Translations under genes and position numbers: made by a program
Notes under the pieces: generated by a model
Seen by the model: only the letters and a program-made list of their open reading frames with translations
What the model was told of the DNA's origin: nothing
Databases searched by the model: none
Assembly: GCF_000211815.1 (NCBI RefSeq)
Contig: NZ_GL890820.1
Location: 87,978-119,630 of the forward strand
Reading direction: 5' to 3'
Length of the DNA: 31,653 nucleotides
Source of the DNA: Moorena producens 3L
GTDB lineage: Bacteria > Cyanobacteriota > Cyanobacteriia > Cyanobacteriales > Coleofasciculaceae
Shown here: positions 15,347-23,932 of the stretch, piece by piece
Position numbering within the stretch: position 1 is the first letter of the stretch
Layout: every line of letters begins with the position of its first letter

Positions 15347-16807
15347 TCAAGAATGTGGATCAAGAGGCACACATTTTTGTTGCTGTGCTTTAATCTTTCG
15401 CTGAACTCTAACTGGTACTCCCTTCACTGCTTTGCCATAGAGGCGTTGAAACTCCCGTTCAAAATGGGCAGCAACCATAGGGCTATGAATAACTAACAAG
15501 GTCTCATCGTTCCTAGTATTTGCTGCTTTTGACCAGTTGTGAGAGCCTGTAATCACTGTCTTTCCATCGAGAATGGCAAATTTGTGATGTAAGACATCTC
15601 CTTCTGGCAACTGAGGCACACCGACGGTAGCAATCGGTTGACGCCAAGGACGGTTACCACTCTCATATTGACACTTGTGAGCAACAGCTACTCCCATCAT
15701 GTCCAAACCCTCACTGTAATAGCGAAAGGCAAAACTTGGCTCAATTAGCGCTTTGAGCTGAACACCCTGTTGATGGGATTCCTCTAAAACATTGGTTAGC
15801 CGTTGCTCGGAAAAGACAAACAAAGCTATGTGAATGGTTTCCCTAGCCTGAGGAAGGATTTGAGCGATCAGACCATTGCTACTCTGATTCCAAGGTTTAG
15901 TAGTGGAGGTTGGGGAGAATTGTATAGCGATAGTTGTATCCCCCCCAGTTGTATCCCCCCCAGTTGTATCCCCCAGTGTGACCTGCTCTACTGGTCGCGA
16001 TGGCTTCTTGAGACCAAACTTACTGTCTGGTTTACCGCCAGCACCATCTCCCCACATCAGGTTAAATTCCTGGGTGAATTGCTTAGCTAACTCTACACTG
16101 TCAATCTTGAGTAGATTGTTGGCATTGCCACGACTCTCTCGAAACTGAAAGTCACCATGTAGATCACTAAGAGTGAAGTTGGCTGAGGTAATAATAGAAA
16201 CTTTGTTATCAATAACTATAAACTTATGATGCATTAAGCCACTGCCCCGAGAACCATCCGCTGTGTCATCAATCATAGGTACACCACCATTTCCTAAGAT
16301 GATTAAAGCGTCTCCTTCTGAAATTTCCGTTGCACTGAGCTGACCATCTCCGTCACGGTCGATCAATATTAGGGACTCATTGTAGCGTGAGCGTTCTCTT
16401 TGGCGGAGTTTTGCCACTGACTCAGCGGTCAGTTGACTTACCGGAAGGCTGTAGTTATTGTCTAAAATGACTCTGACCTTGACACCAGCTTGCTGACGTT
16501 CTACTAAAGCTTGGGCAATTCTGGGCATACGCAACTCCTGAACCGCCACATCTACTGTGGACTTTGCTGATGCGATCGCATCCACAATCACTTGCTCCAA
16601 GTTATCTCCCTCCCGAGTTACTCCCCGGTAAGGATCTGTGTATTGGGCTGACCTACTATGATTAAAGTAAGCCTGAACCCAAGGGTCTTGGGGCAAAGGG
16701 GGTTCAAGAGACACCTGTGGCTGAGCTTGTTGACAGCCACACAAAATCAATAGTATCAGCAAAAGATAATACAAATTCCAGTAAATGCACGCTGGTTGGG
16801 AACTCAA
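15347..16807 (-). CDS. Phospholipase D-like lipoprotein with two HKD motifs and an EF-hand-like loop
   Basis: The 486-residue product starts at TTG (no in-frame ATG precedes the domain). A hydrophobic signal LLLILLILCGC ends at lipobox Cys25, so it is probably a membrane-anchored periplasmic enzyme. Two PLD domains are complete: HKD1 is His193, Lys195 and Asp200 with ITSANFT after it, and HKD2 is His407, Lys409 and Asp414 with ITGSHNWS after it. The family cleaves phosphodiesters (phospholipid or nucleic acid); the substrate is open. Inserted in domain 1 is a 12-residue Ca-binding-like loop, DRDGDGQLSATE (150-161), of EF-hand type. A GDTTGG repeat (279-292) joins the two domains. Related two-domain lipoproteins include secreted nucleases. 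Confidence 0.88.
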   Translation of the reverse strand: MSSQPACIYWNLYYLLLILLILCGCQQAQPQVSLEPPLPQDPWVQAYFNHSRSAQYTDPYRGVTREGDNLEQVIVDAIASAKSTVDVAVQELRMPRIAQALVERQQAGVKVRVILDNNYSLPVSQLTAESVAKLRQRERSRYNESLILIDRDGDGQLSATEISEGDALIILGNGGVPMIDDTADGSRGSGLMHHKFIVIDNKVSIITSANFTLSDLHGDFQFRESRGNANNLLKIDSVELAKQFTQEFNLMWGDGAGGKPDSKFGLKKPSRPVEQVTLGDTTGGDTTGGDTTIAIQFSPTSTTKPWNQSSNGLIAQILPQARETIHIALFVFSEQRLTNVLEESHQQGVQLKALIEPSFAFRYYSEGLDMMGVAVAHKCQYESGNRPWRQPIATVGVPQLPEGDVLHHKFAILDGKTVITGSHNWSKAANTRNDETLLVIHSPMVAAHFEREFQRLYGKAVKGVPVRVQRKIKAQQQKCVPLDPHS

Positions 16808-17014
16808 GGCATCAAAAAACCCGATTGGATAGCTGATTTCCCCATGCTAACAGCACAATCTTCAAATAGATGCAGTTGTTGAATTAACATAAAATACCAG
16901 GGGATATCAGTTGCCATCAAGTTCAACTCCCTCCCCTAATTGCCTTTTTTTATGGAATGGTTTACACCAAAGCCTAATTAGCGGGTTAGGGACTTTAACC
17001 CGAACTAGTGTCTT

Positions 17015-17395
17015 ATGCCAAGACGAAAGAAAACATTCCCGTGTGGCCACAAGGGGTATGGTAAAACATGCCACCGATGTGATCAAAAAAACCGAGCACG
17101 GGAAGAGAAAAAACAGCAAAAACGGCAGTGGGAGTCTAGTTTTGAAGATGATCCCATTGACTTAAAAAACCTTCCTACCCATGTGGTGGTCAAAGCCCGT
17201 GGGATAATCGCTGGTTTGGAAAATCACCAGGATTACAGAGAATTTGGTGGCAAGCGGCTGCGCCACAACCGCTGGATCATCAGTATTCCTGTAACGCGCA
17301 ACTACCGAATGATTTGTCACGACCAGGGTAGCTTATTGGTTCCTCACGCGGTTTTGTCCCACGAGGACTATAATGTTGGTAAACCAGGTGGTTAG
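17015..17395 (+). CDS. Small zinc-motif cyanobacterial protein (DUF7682-like)
   Basis: The 126-residue product starts with basic MPRRKKTFPCGHKGYGKTC, with Cys and His spaced C-G-H...C-H-R-C as in a zinc-binding knuckle (residues 10-22), then a Lys/Arg/Gln-rich helix (26-40). The second part (about 52-120), LPTHVVVKARGIIAGLENHQ, then GKRLRHNRWIISIPVTRNYR and LLVPHAVLSHEDYN, resembles in pattern the compact basic fold of RelE/ParE-type proteins. I recall cyanobacterial proteins of this type annotated as DUF7682 zinc-binding; this is from memory. No antitoxin gene is adjacent. Function unknown. The overlapping frames at 16907-17165 are shadows. Confidence 0.65.
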   Translation: MPRRKKTFPCGHKGYGKTCHRCDQKNRAREEKKQQKRQWESSFEDDPIDLKNLPTHVVVKARGIIAGLENHQDYREFGGKRLRHNRWIISIPVTRNYRMICHDQGSLLVPHAVLSHEDYNVGKPGG

Positions 17396-17499
17396 TTATT
17401 AGTCATTACTTATTAGTTTTCAGTTATTAGTCATCAGTTGGAGAGAGACCTGGAAAGGTTATATGCTTAAGATAGAGATAGCTGGTTGCCTGAAAACCC

Positions 17500-18663
17500 A
17501 TGCAAATTTATCTGGACTATAGCGCCAACACACCACCACGCCCAGAAGTCATTAAAACTATGCAAGATGTGCTTACCCAGCAGTGGGGTAATCCTTCTAG
17601 CTTACACCAGTGGGGTCAGCGAGCGGCCATTGTACTGGAACGAGCTAGAATACAGGTAGCTAGGTTAATCAATGCACCAGCGGAATCGATTACATTTACC
17701 TCTGGCGGTACTGAAGCGGATAATTTGGCAGTGATGGGGGTTGCCCAAGGCTACAAAAAACCCCAGCATATCATTATTTCTAGTGTAGAGCATTCTGCGA
17801 TCGCTCAACCAGTGGCCATGTTGGAGCAGTGGGGTTGGCAAGTGACCAGGCTACCAGTGGATTCTCTGGGACGGGTCAATCCCAGTGATTTAAAAGCTGC
17901 CCTACAGGCAAATACGGTTTTAGTCTCCGTCATCTACGGTCAAAGTGAAGTAGGTACACTCCAACCTATTGATCAACTAGGACAAATTGCTCGTGAACAG
18001 GGTGTGCTGTTTCATACCGATGCAGTTCAAGTAGCCGGACGGCTATCTATCGATGTTCAACGACTACCGGTGGATTTGCTGTCGATTTCCAGTCACAAAA
18101 TTTATGGTCCGATGGGAGCAGGGGCACTGTATATCCGCCCTGGTGTAGAGTTAGTGCCCCTGATCTCCGGTGGTGGACAAGAATCCCGATTGCGGTCTGG
18201 AACCCAGGCGTTGCCAGTAATTGCTGGGTTTGGAATCGCGGCAGAACTAGCAGCAGCGCAAATGCTAACAGAGACACCTCGGTTAATTCGATTACGCGAT
18301 CGCATGTTTGACCAACTCGCTGATACTCCCTATCTCATTGCCACTGGTTCTAGAGACTATCGCTTACCCCATCACGTTAGTTTCTGTTTGACTTCCCCTA
18401 CTGGGGGGGTGACTGGCAAAACTATAGTGCGCCAGTTTAATCAGGCTGGTATTGGTATTAGTGCAGGTTCAGCTTGCCACAGTGGTAAACTGAGTCCAAG
18501 TCCGATATTGTTAGCAATGGGTTACAACGAGCCAGCTGCTTTGGCTGGAATTCGGTTGACCCTGGGGCGAGATACCACAGAAGCTGATGTAGATTGGACG
18601 GTGATGGTACTCAAGCAAATTTGGGAACGACTGATGCCACAACCAGAATTATCTAAGGTCTAA
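17500..18663 (+). CDS. Cysteine desulfurase (NifS/IscS type)
   Basis: This 387-residue PLP enzyme takes sulfur from L-cysteine as a persulfide for Fe-S clusters, thiamin and tRNA thiolation. Recognised parts are the start IYLDYSANTPPRPEV, FTSGGTEADNLAVMGVA (cofactor phosphate), HxDAVQVAGR near 168-176, the PLP lysine Lys200 in SISSHKIYGPMGAGALY, RSGTQALPVIAGFG, and the catalytic Cys326 in AGSACHSGKLSPS. The short active-site loop fits group I (IscS/NifS). Length is usual for the family. No iscU or other iscRSUA gene is adjacent, as is common in cyanobacteria. The next gene (DUF1995) starts 134 bases downstream and may be cotranscribed. Confidence 0.92.
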   Translation: MQIYLDYSANTPPRPEVIKTMQDVLTQQWGNPSSLHQWGQRAAIVLERARIQVARLINAPAESITFTSGGTEADNLAVMGVAQGYKKPQHIIISSVEHSAIAQPVAMLEQWGWQVTRLPVDSLGRVNPSDLKAALQANTVLVSVIYGQSEVGTLQPIDQLGQIAREQGVLFHTDAVQVAGRLSIDVQRLPVDLLSISSHKIYGPMGAGALYIRPGVELVPLISGGGQESRLRSGTQALPVIAGFGIAAELAAAQMLTETPRLIRLRDRMFDQLADTPYLIATGSRDYRLPHHVSFCLTSPTGGVTGKTIVRQFNQAGIGISAGSACHSGKLSPSPILLAMGYNEPAALAGIRLTLGRDTTEADVDWTVMVLKQIWERLMPQPELSKV

Positions 18664-18797
18664 CTTTGCTCAAAAAAGGCTCAATTGCTCCTATGGGTAG
18701 GGTGGATTGGCGCTCGATTAATGTGGCGAGACATTAGTTTTCCTTTTTCTTTTAAGCCATTAATATTAGAGTTTTTGATTAACACACAGATAGACTC

Positions 18798-19553
18798 ATG
18801 AATGAACTTCCTTTGAGCTTAGAAGATGCGATCGCTCAAGCTAAACAAGCGACCAAAGCCGCCCTAGATGACGGTCAAACCAGGGTACAAGTGGAGTTGG
18901 TCTTTCCAGAAATTGCCCTCCAAGCCCAGTCAATTGCCCAGGAATTTATTCCTATCTTTGAGCAGTATGGCCCCGGACTGAAAATCTTCTTTCCTGATAC
19001 CGGTGCTTCAGCCCTTGCCCTTCGTGACTGGGGAGAGGTACCGTTTAAAATTACTGATGTTGGTACCAGTCGCTCCCCAGCAGAAACTAGAATTGAAGAT
19101 GATGACCAGGTTTTCTTGCTAGTGGGCCCGTCTGCCGTGGAAGTAGCCCAAGTGGAAAAGATTTGCAATTTGGCGGGGGATCGCCCCTGTGTGATCCTAA
19201 ATCCTCAACTGGAAGATGTCTCTATTGTAGGGATTGGCTATGCCGCACGTCAGTTACGCGATCGCTTTCTGAAAACCCTAGAGTCTTGTTATTATCTGCG
19301 ACCCTTTCCAGGGGGTGCTCTATGGCGTTGTTATCCTTCTATGTGGCAAGTATGGCTAGAAATAGATGATGAGTATCAGTTGGTGACTGAAGAACCTAGC
19401 AAACCGACAGCAGAGGCTCTTGATCAAATTATACTTAAGGCAAGTCTAGTTAACACGACTAGCCCAGAAGATGCTCAAAATATACCATCTGCCCAAAAAA
19501 AACAGTCGTTATTCTCAGGTATCCAGAAATTCTTAAATGCTCTGAGTCGTTGA
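18798..19553 (+). CDS. DUF1995 family protein
   Basis: The 251-residue product opens with LPLSLEDAIAQAKQATKAALDDGQTRVQVELVFPE-like sequence, the hallmark start of DUF1995. It continues with KIFFPDTGASALALRDW, DVGTSRSPAETRIEDDDQVFLLVGPSAVEV, a CVILNPQLEDVSIVGIGYAAR core, and ends with FPGGALWRCYPSMWQVWLE. DUF1995 occurs in cyanobacteria and plastids; plant LPA3, needed for photosystem II accumulation, carries it. The biochemical role is not known. No signal peptide, so cytosolic or at the thylakoid surface. A HIP1 site overlaps codons 10-13 and another lies at 19258. Confidence 0.85.
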   Translation: MNELPLSLEDAIAQAKQATKAALDDGQTRVQVELVFPEIALQAQSIAQEFIPIFEQYGPGLKIFFPDTGASALALRDWGEVPFKITDVGTSRSPAETRIEDDDQVFLLVGPSAVEVAQVEKICNLAGDRPCVILNPQLEDVSIVGIGYAARQLRDRFLKTLESCYYLRPFPGGALWRCYPSMWQVWLEIDDEYQLVTEEPSKPTAEALDQIILKASLVNTTSPEDAQNIPSAQKKQSLFSGIQKFLNALSR

Positions 19554-20023
19554 ACTCACAGTTGAGCTCAGGTCAGAAAAACGTTATCAAAAATCTACCT
19601 AGCGAGGCAAAAAAACCTCGTCTGTATAGAGCGGCGCGTGTTAAGCTACGTCTTGGCTAGTTAGTTGGATGAATGGCGGACAGGAACTTTGATACTTTGT
19701 TATCGTCTGTTGTTATCGTCTATAATGAATATAGTAGGGTAATCAAATTAAGAGCTAACCGCCACCTACTAGCTAAAATAGATAAAATTTTTTGGTATTT
19801 TTCCGGCGCGGAGGGGCATCTCGTGTCGTCAATAAAGCTTGCCGAGTATCCGTTACCGTTGGGTGGAGTTGGCAAGAAGCCTACACTGAAATCGTTCGCG
19901 GAGCGGCTGTGTAAGAGCAGAGTCAGTGTAGGATTATGTCACAACTATCATAGAGGGAAGCGGCGAACTTGCCAAGGCAAAAGGTGAAAAATGTGCGCGT
20001 AATGTGGAATTAATGCTTTCCGA
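19554..20023. other. Intergenic region with a probable IS605-type remnant
   Basis: Positions 19601-19620 form a CGAGG...CCTCG hairpin with an A-rich loop. Positions from about 19673 to 19942 look like a decayed insertion, described separately. The open frame at 19673-19987 is not supported as a gene. About 80 bases separate the remnant from the kinase gene. Confidence 0.55.
19673..19942 (+). mobile_element. Probable non-autonomous or decayed IS605-type element sharing the tnpB end hairpin
   Basis: CCTACACTGA at 19880-19889 and TCAGTGTAGG at 19923-19932 are the same 10-base arms as the tnpB element's terminal hairpin at 13493-13522, and TGTCAC follows within 4 bases in both. The loop is longer here (33 bases). 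No TnpB coding sequence is intact. The left limit is a guess. Confidence 0.5.
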
Positions 20024-23000
20024 ATGTCTAACAACCTAGATGCTCAGCCACCAGCAGTAATCAAAGACGAATTTAACCTAGATAACTTCCTAGAAGATAT
20101 ACCTGAGATAGAGGAAGTGGAAAAACCAACTACTGATATCATCCCATACCAGACCGATGATGCTGGAGAACCGAAAGTTGGCATGGAAGAACTAAATAGC
20201 TTAGCTGATATATTTGAAGGTCAGACCCCTGATTTGGATCAAACCTGGCAAGAAGAAGAAATTATCGCTCCAGATAACCAGCAGTTGTCTAGCCAATCAG
20301 ACAATTCTATCACTACAGACGAACCACAGGATTTATCTGACCTGATTAAAGAACTTGATGAGTTGGACATTCCGGAGGCAGCAGAATCTACCGAGGAAGA
20401 TTTACTCAGTTTGTTCGATGAGGAATTTCCAGAAGAAGCAGCCTTTGAGTTACTACAGTCAAGGGAGTCAACTCGAAAGGATAGTCAACCTAACCTTACT
20501 CCAAGCCTGACAGATAAAGACCTTGAAGAATTACTTTCTTTTGGGAGTAGTGAGGGGAGCCTAACTCAAAAAACTAACCCAGCGGACGAATTAAGTAGTT
20601 TATTTGATGATACCTTTTTTGAAGAAAATAGCTCAAGCTCGGAAAGTACTCCTCCCACCAAATTAGATAGTTATGGGATGGGCAAACAGCAGCCTATCCC
20701 ACCAAGCACCCCACACCCGGACCCCACCCACACCGACCTGAATGAAGATTTAAATCTGGTCAATGACTTGGAGCTGATTCCAAATCACCCCCCTGCAAAC
20801 CATGAACAGCCAGCAATTAATTCCCCATCAACCACAGGGTCTCCAAAGCCCACCTCGACTTCAGCTCGACCCAGTGAGGCGTCTACACCCACTCGTAGTC
20901 CAACTGTCAAAGGAAAAAATAGAAAATCCCATCCCATAAAATCAAACAAATTACCAGATTCATCACCAAAACCATTACCAACAACCCAAGATCAATGGCA
21001 GCAATTAGAGCAGCTGTTGGCAGAAGCTACCGCACATTACCAAAACGTTGATTTTGACAGTATAAAACCTCTGGATGTGACCTTACCCACTGCTGAGGTG
21101 GTATCAGAGCAGAAAAGAATATTTGATGAACTAGAACTCCTATTAAATGAAACTAGTAGCCCTGAACCTAACCACTCCCTAGACCAAGAAACCCCGAAAA
21201 CCAATCAGGCGGATTCAGTAGAGGATGACTTTAAAGACCTCGAGGACTTGCTACAGCAGGCAAATCAAAGCATCTCTGCTATTCCAGGAGGGATGAATCA
21301 GGAGCTGTCTCGCCAAACAAGGCGTCCGAGGTCTAAGCTATTTGAACAAACCATGCGGGTACCGGTTAAACAACTGGACACCCTGAGCAATTTAGTGGGA
21401 GAACTGGTGGTTGGTCGCAATACCTTAGAGCAAGATCAAGAACGGCTGCGGCAATTCTTAGATAATTTATCCCATCAGGTATCGAGCCTCAACGATGTGG
21501 GTTTGAAAATGCGGGATTTGTATGAGCGAACCCTGCTGGAAAATTCCCTATTGTCTAGTAGTAAGATTTACCGAACTACAAGCATCCAAGAACGGGAACA
21601 AGGAAACCAGAATTGCACGAGCTTAGAAGACTATCACCCCCTGGAAATGGACCGCTTTACAGGCTTCCATTTGCTATCCCAAGAGATCATTGAGCTGATT
21701 GTCCGGGTTAAGGAGTCGGCGTCTGACATTGAGTTTTTGGTGGATGAAACCGACCAAGTAACTCGTACCCTCAGACAGGTAACCAATCAACTCCAAGAAG
21801 GACTGACGCGATCGCGTATGGTGCCCTTTGCCCAAGCAGCAGACCGAATGCCCCGTGCAGTCAGGGAAATTTCCTTGCAGGAAGGCAAGGAAGCCGAGCT
21901 ACACGTTGAGGGGCGGGAAACCTTGATTGATAAAATGATCTTGGAACACCTCTATGATCCTATGACCCACCTGGTCAACAATGCCATTACCCATGGAATT
22001 GAGCTACCAGAGGAACGGCTGGCTGCAGGGAAGCCTAGGGCGGGTAAAATCACCCTCGGGGCATTCTACCAGGGAAATCAGACGGTGATTTCCATCTCGG
22101 ATAATGGGGGGGGCATTGATCCAGATCGAATTAGAGCTAAAGCCCTTGAAAAGAATCTCATTTCCCCAACTGAGGCAAAAACCCTGAGCGACTTGGAGTT
22201 GTTCAATTTTATCTTCCACCCTGGGTTCACCACTGCTGAGAAAGTGACTGACACCAAAGGTCGAGGGGTAGGCATGGATGTGGTGCGCACCTGCTTAAGT
22301 GAAATTCGGGGAACCATTACTATCGACTCTACTCTCGGGGAAGGAACCACCTTTACCATTCGCTTACCCCTGACCCTGAGTATTTGTAAAGCCCTCTGCT
22401 GTGTAAGCGATCGCGCCAGAATTGCTTTTCCCATGGATGGGGTCGAAGACATGCAGGATGTCTCCCCTGACTGCATTCAGACCAATTCTCAAGGTCAAGC
22501 CTTTCTTCAATGGCGGGACAGCCAGATCCCATTCAAACCCCTCTCAGAATTGCTGACCTACCATAGCCAACTCAGCCGGGCGAGCGTCTATGGCAGCCAA
22601 AGGGAAGACAACCTGATTTCTGTGGTGGTACTGCGCAGTACAGGTAACATGCTCGCCGTAGAGGTTGATCAGGTATTGGGGGAGCAAGAAATTGTTATTA
22701 AGCAAATCGAAGGCCCTGCACCCAAGCCAGTAGGCATTACCGGGGCGACCGTCTTAGGGGATGGTCGAGTAATGCCCATTGCTGACGTCCTAGAACTGAT
22801 TGACCTTGCTATGGGTCGGATTCGTAAAGATGGTGGTGTTGCGATCTGGCAAAGGATGGAAACTCCGACTGCCAGCGGAGCCGAGGTCAATCTCATCAAA
22901 TCTGATCCCATGGTGTTGATTGTGGATGATTCAATCACAGTCCGAGAACTGCTTTCTATGACCTTCAGTAAAGCTGGTTATCGGGTAGAACAAGCCCGTG

Positions 23001-23302
23001 ATGGTCAAGAAGCCTGGGATAAACTCCGGTCTGGTTTGCCTTGCGAGATCGTATTCTGTGACATTGAAATGCCCAGAATGGATGGTTTAGAACTGCTATC
23101 TCGCCTTCAAAAAGACCCAGATTTGTGTGAAATACCCCTGGCCATGCTCACCTCTCGTGGTGCTGATCGACACCGGAAAGTAGCTGCTGATCTCGGTGCT
23201 AGAGGCTATTTTACCAAACCCTATCTAGAAGACGTGTTACTAGATGCTGCCCAACGAATCAGGCAAGGGGAAGTGTTGTTAGCTGGAAGTAATCAAGAAT
23301 AG
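20024..23302 (+). CDS. CheA-type hybrid histidine kinase with CheW and receiver domains, no visible Hpt domain
   Basis: The 1092-residue product belongs to the PilL/PixL/HmpE class that controls pilus motility and phototaxis through CheY-like regulators. Residues 1-440 are acidic, Ser/Pro-rich linker. The dimerisation domain starts at about 444 (MRVPVKQLDTLSNLVGELVVGRN). The ATPase shows an N box at 649-654 (HLVNNA), DNGGG at 693-697 and GRGVG at 746-750. A CheW-like domain covers about 790-930. The receiver domain begins near 963 with Asp968/Asp969, phospho-acceptor Asp1013 and Lys1065. The N-terminal Hpt domain usual in the class (a His in an H-S-V-K-G-type motif) is absent, and no in-frame start lies upstream of the stop at 20000. 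A possible IS remnant lies directly upstream. Autophosphorylation would need an Hpt protein in trans. Confidence 0.92.
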   Translation: MSNNLDAQPPAVIKDEFNLDNFLEDIPEIEEVEKPTTDIIPYQTDDAGEPKVGMEELNSLADIFEGQTPDLDQTWQEEEIIAPDNQQLSSQSDNSITTDEPQDLSDLIKELDELDIPEAAESTEEDLLSLFDEEFPEEAAFELLQSRESTRKDSQPNLTPSLTDKDLEELLSFGSSEGSLTQKTNPADELSSLFDDTFFEENSSSSESTPPTKLDSYGMGKQQPIPPSTPHPDPTHTDLNEDLNLVNDLELIPNHPPANHEQPAINSPSTTGSPKPTSTSARPSEASTPTRSPTVKGKNRKSHPIKSNKLPDSSPKPLPTTQDQWQQLEQLLAEATAHYQNVDFDSIKPLDVTLPTAEVVSEQKRIFDELELLLNETSSPEPNHSLDQETPKTNQADSVEDDFKDLEDLLQQANQSISAIPGGMNQELSRQTRRPRSKLFEQTMRVPVKQLDTLSNLVGELVVGRNTLEQDQERLRQFLDNLSHQVSSLNDVGLKMRDLYERTLLENSLLSSSKIYRTTSIQEREQGNQNCTSLEDYHPLEMDRFTGFHLLSQEIIELIVRVKESASDIEFLVDETDQVTRTLRQVTNQLQEGLTRSRMVPFAQAADRMPRAVREISLQEGKEAELHVEGRETLIDKMILEHLYDPMTHLVNNAITHGIELPEERLAAGKPRAGKITLGAFYQGNQTVISISDNGGGIDPDRIRAKALEKNLISPTEAKTLSDLELFNFIFHPGFTTAEKVTDTKGRGVGMDVVRTCLSEIRGTITIDSTLGEGTTFTIRLPLTLSICKALCCVSDRARIAFPMDGVEDMQDVSPDCIQTNSQGQAFLQWRDSQIPFKPLSELLTYHSQLSRASVYGSQREDNLISVVVLRSTGNMLAVEVDQVLGEQEIVIKQIEGPAPKPVGITGATVLGDGRVMPIADVLELIDLAMGRIRKDGGVAIWQRMETPTASGAEVNLIKSDPMVLIVDDSITVRELLSMTFSKAGYRVEQARDGQEAWDKLRSGLPCEIVFCDIEMPRMDGLELLSRLQKDPDLCEIPLAMLTSRGADRHRKVAADLGARGYFTKPYLEDVLLDAAQRIRQGEVLLAGSNQE

Positions 23303-23304
23303 AT

Positions 23305-23327
23305 AATGCCAGCTACCCGTTGGCATT
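23305..23327 (+). terminator. Possible terminator hairpin after the kinase gene
   Basis: AATGCCA at 23305-23311 pairs with TGGCATT at 23321-23327 around a 9-base loop, starting right after the stop codon. There is no T-run behind it, so an intrinsic terminator is only possible. Confidence 0.3.
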
Positions 23328-23400
23328 AGTCATTGCTCAGCAATTCTCATTTTGGGAAATAGGTGTTCAAATTGTGGAAATGCCGATAGTGTATTAATAT

Positions 23401-23905
23401 CATCTAGATCACTCAAGAGAGTTGAAGCGAGCCAAAGCACCAGAGTTGTTTAACACAATAGTCAGTTCTTTTCGCTCCTGTCTGAAATCTCTGCAAGACT
23501 TGCCCACGGGCAAAAACACTCGCTATGGAATGGAAGATGCCGGTTTAAGTGCCTTTGGTGTGTTCTTGACCCACACCCCATCATTTCTAGCTTACCAGCG
23601 CCAGATGGAAAAAAGCAAAGGGTGCAGCAACGCCCAAAGCCTGTTTGGAGTGCATCACATGCCTCTCGACAACCAAATTCGAAGTTTACTCCACCAAGTC
23701 TTACCTGAGTGTGTGTCACCAGTGTTTGAGTAAATTGTGCAAATGCTGGAAAACGAGGGGCATTTGAGGAAGTTTCCAGGATTTGCTGACACGCTGTTGA
23801 TGCCACTTGATGGCAAGGAATATTTCAGCTGTGAGAAAATCCACTGTGCCCAATGTTCAACCGGAAAGAGCAAGTCAGGAAAAACGAACTCATAATATGC
23901 TATGG
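23401..23905 (+). pseudogene. Transposase fragment, decayed
   Basis: The frame reads LKRAKAPELFNTIVSSFRS, then YGMEDAGLSAFGVFLTHTPSFLAYQRQMEK and KGCSNAQSLFGVHHMPLDNQIRSLL, and reaches a stop at 23731-23733. In the same frame after the stop it continues IVQMLENEGHLRK, DTLLMPLDGKEYF and CEKIHCAQCSTGKSKSGKT, and then diverges near 23895. This is the N-terminal third of a transposase type I know from cyanobacterial genomes; I do not assign its IS family. A nonsense codon and a truncation make it inactive. It abuts the ISAs1-type remnant. Confidence 0.65.
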
Positions 23906-23932
23906 GAACCGATGTCACAATCAAGGTATCCA

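Noticed and set aside
19673..19987. Plus-strand open frame of 104 codons as a gene
   Set aside because: It spans the hairpin remnant, has no family pattern, and its end lies inside the IS605-like end; treated as a mobile-element remnant.
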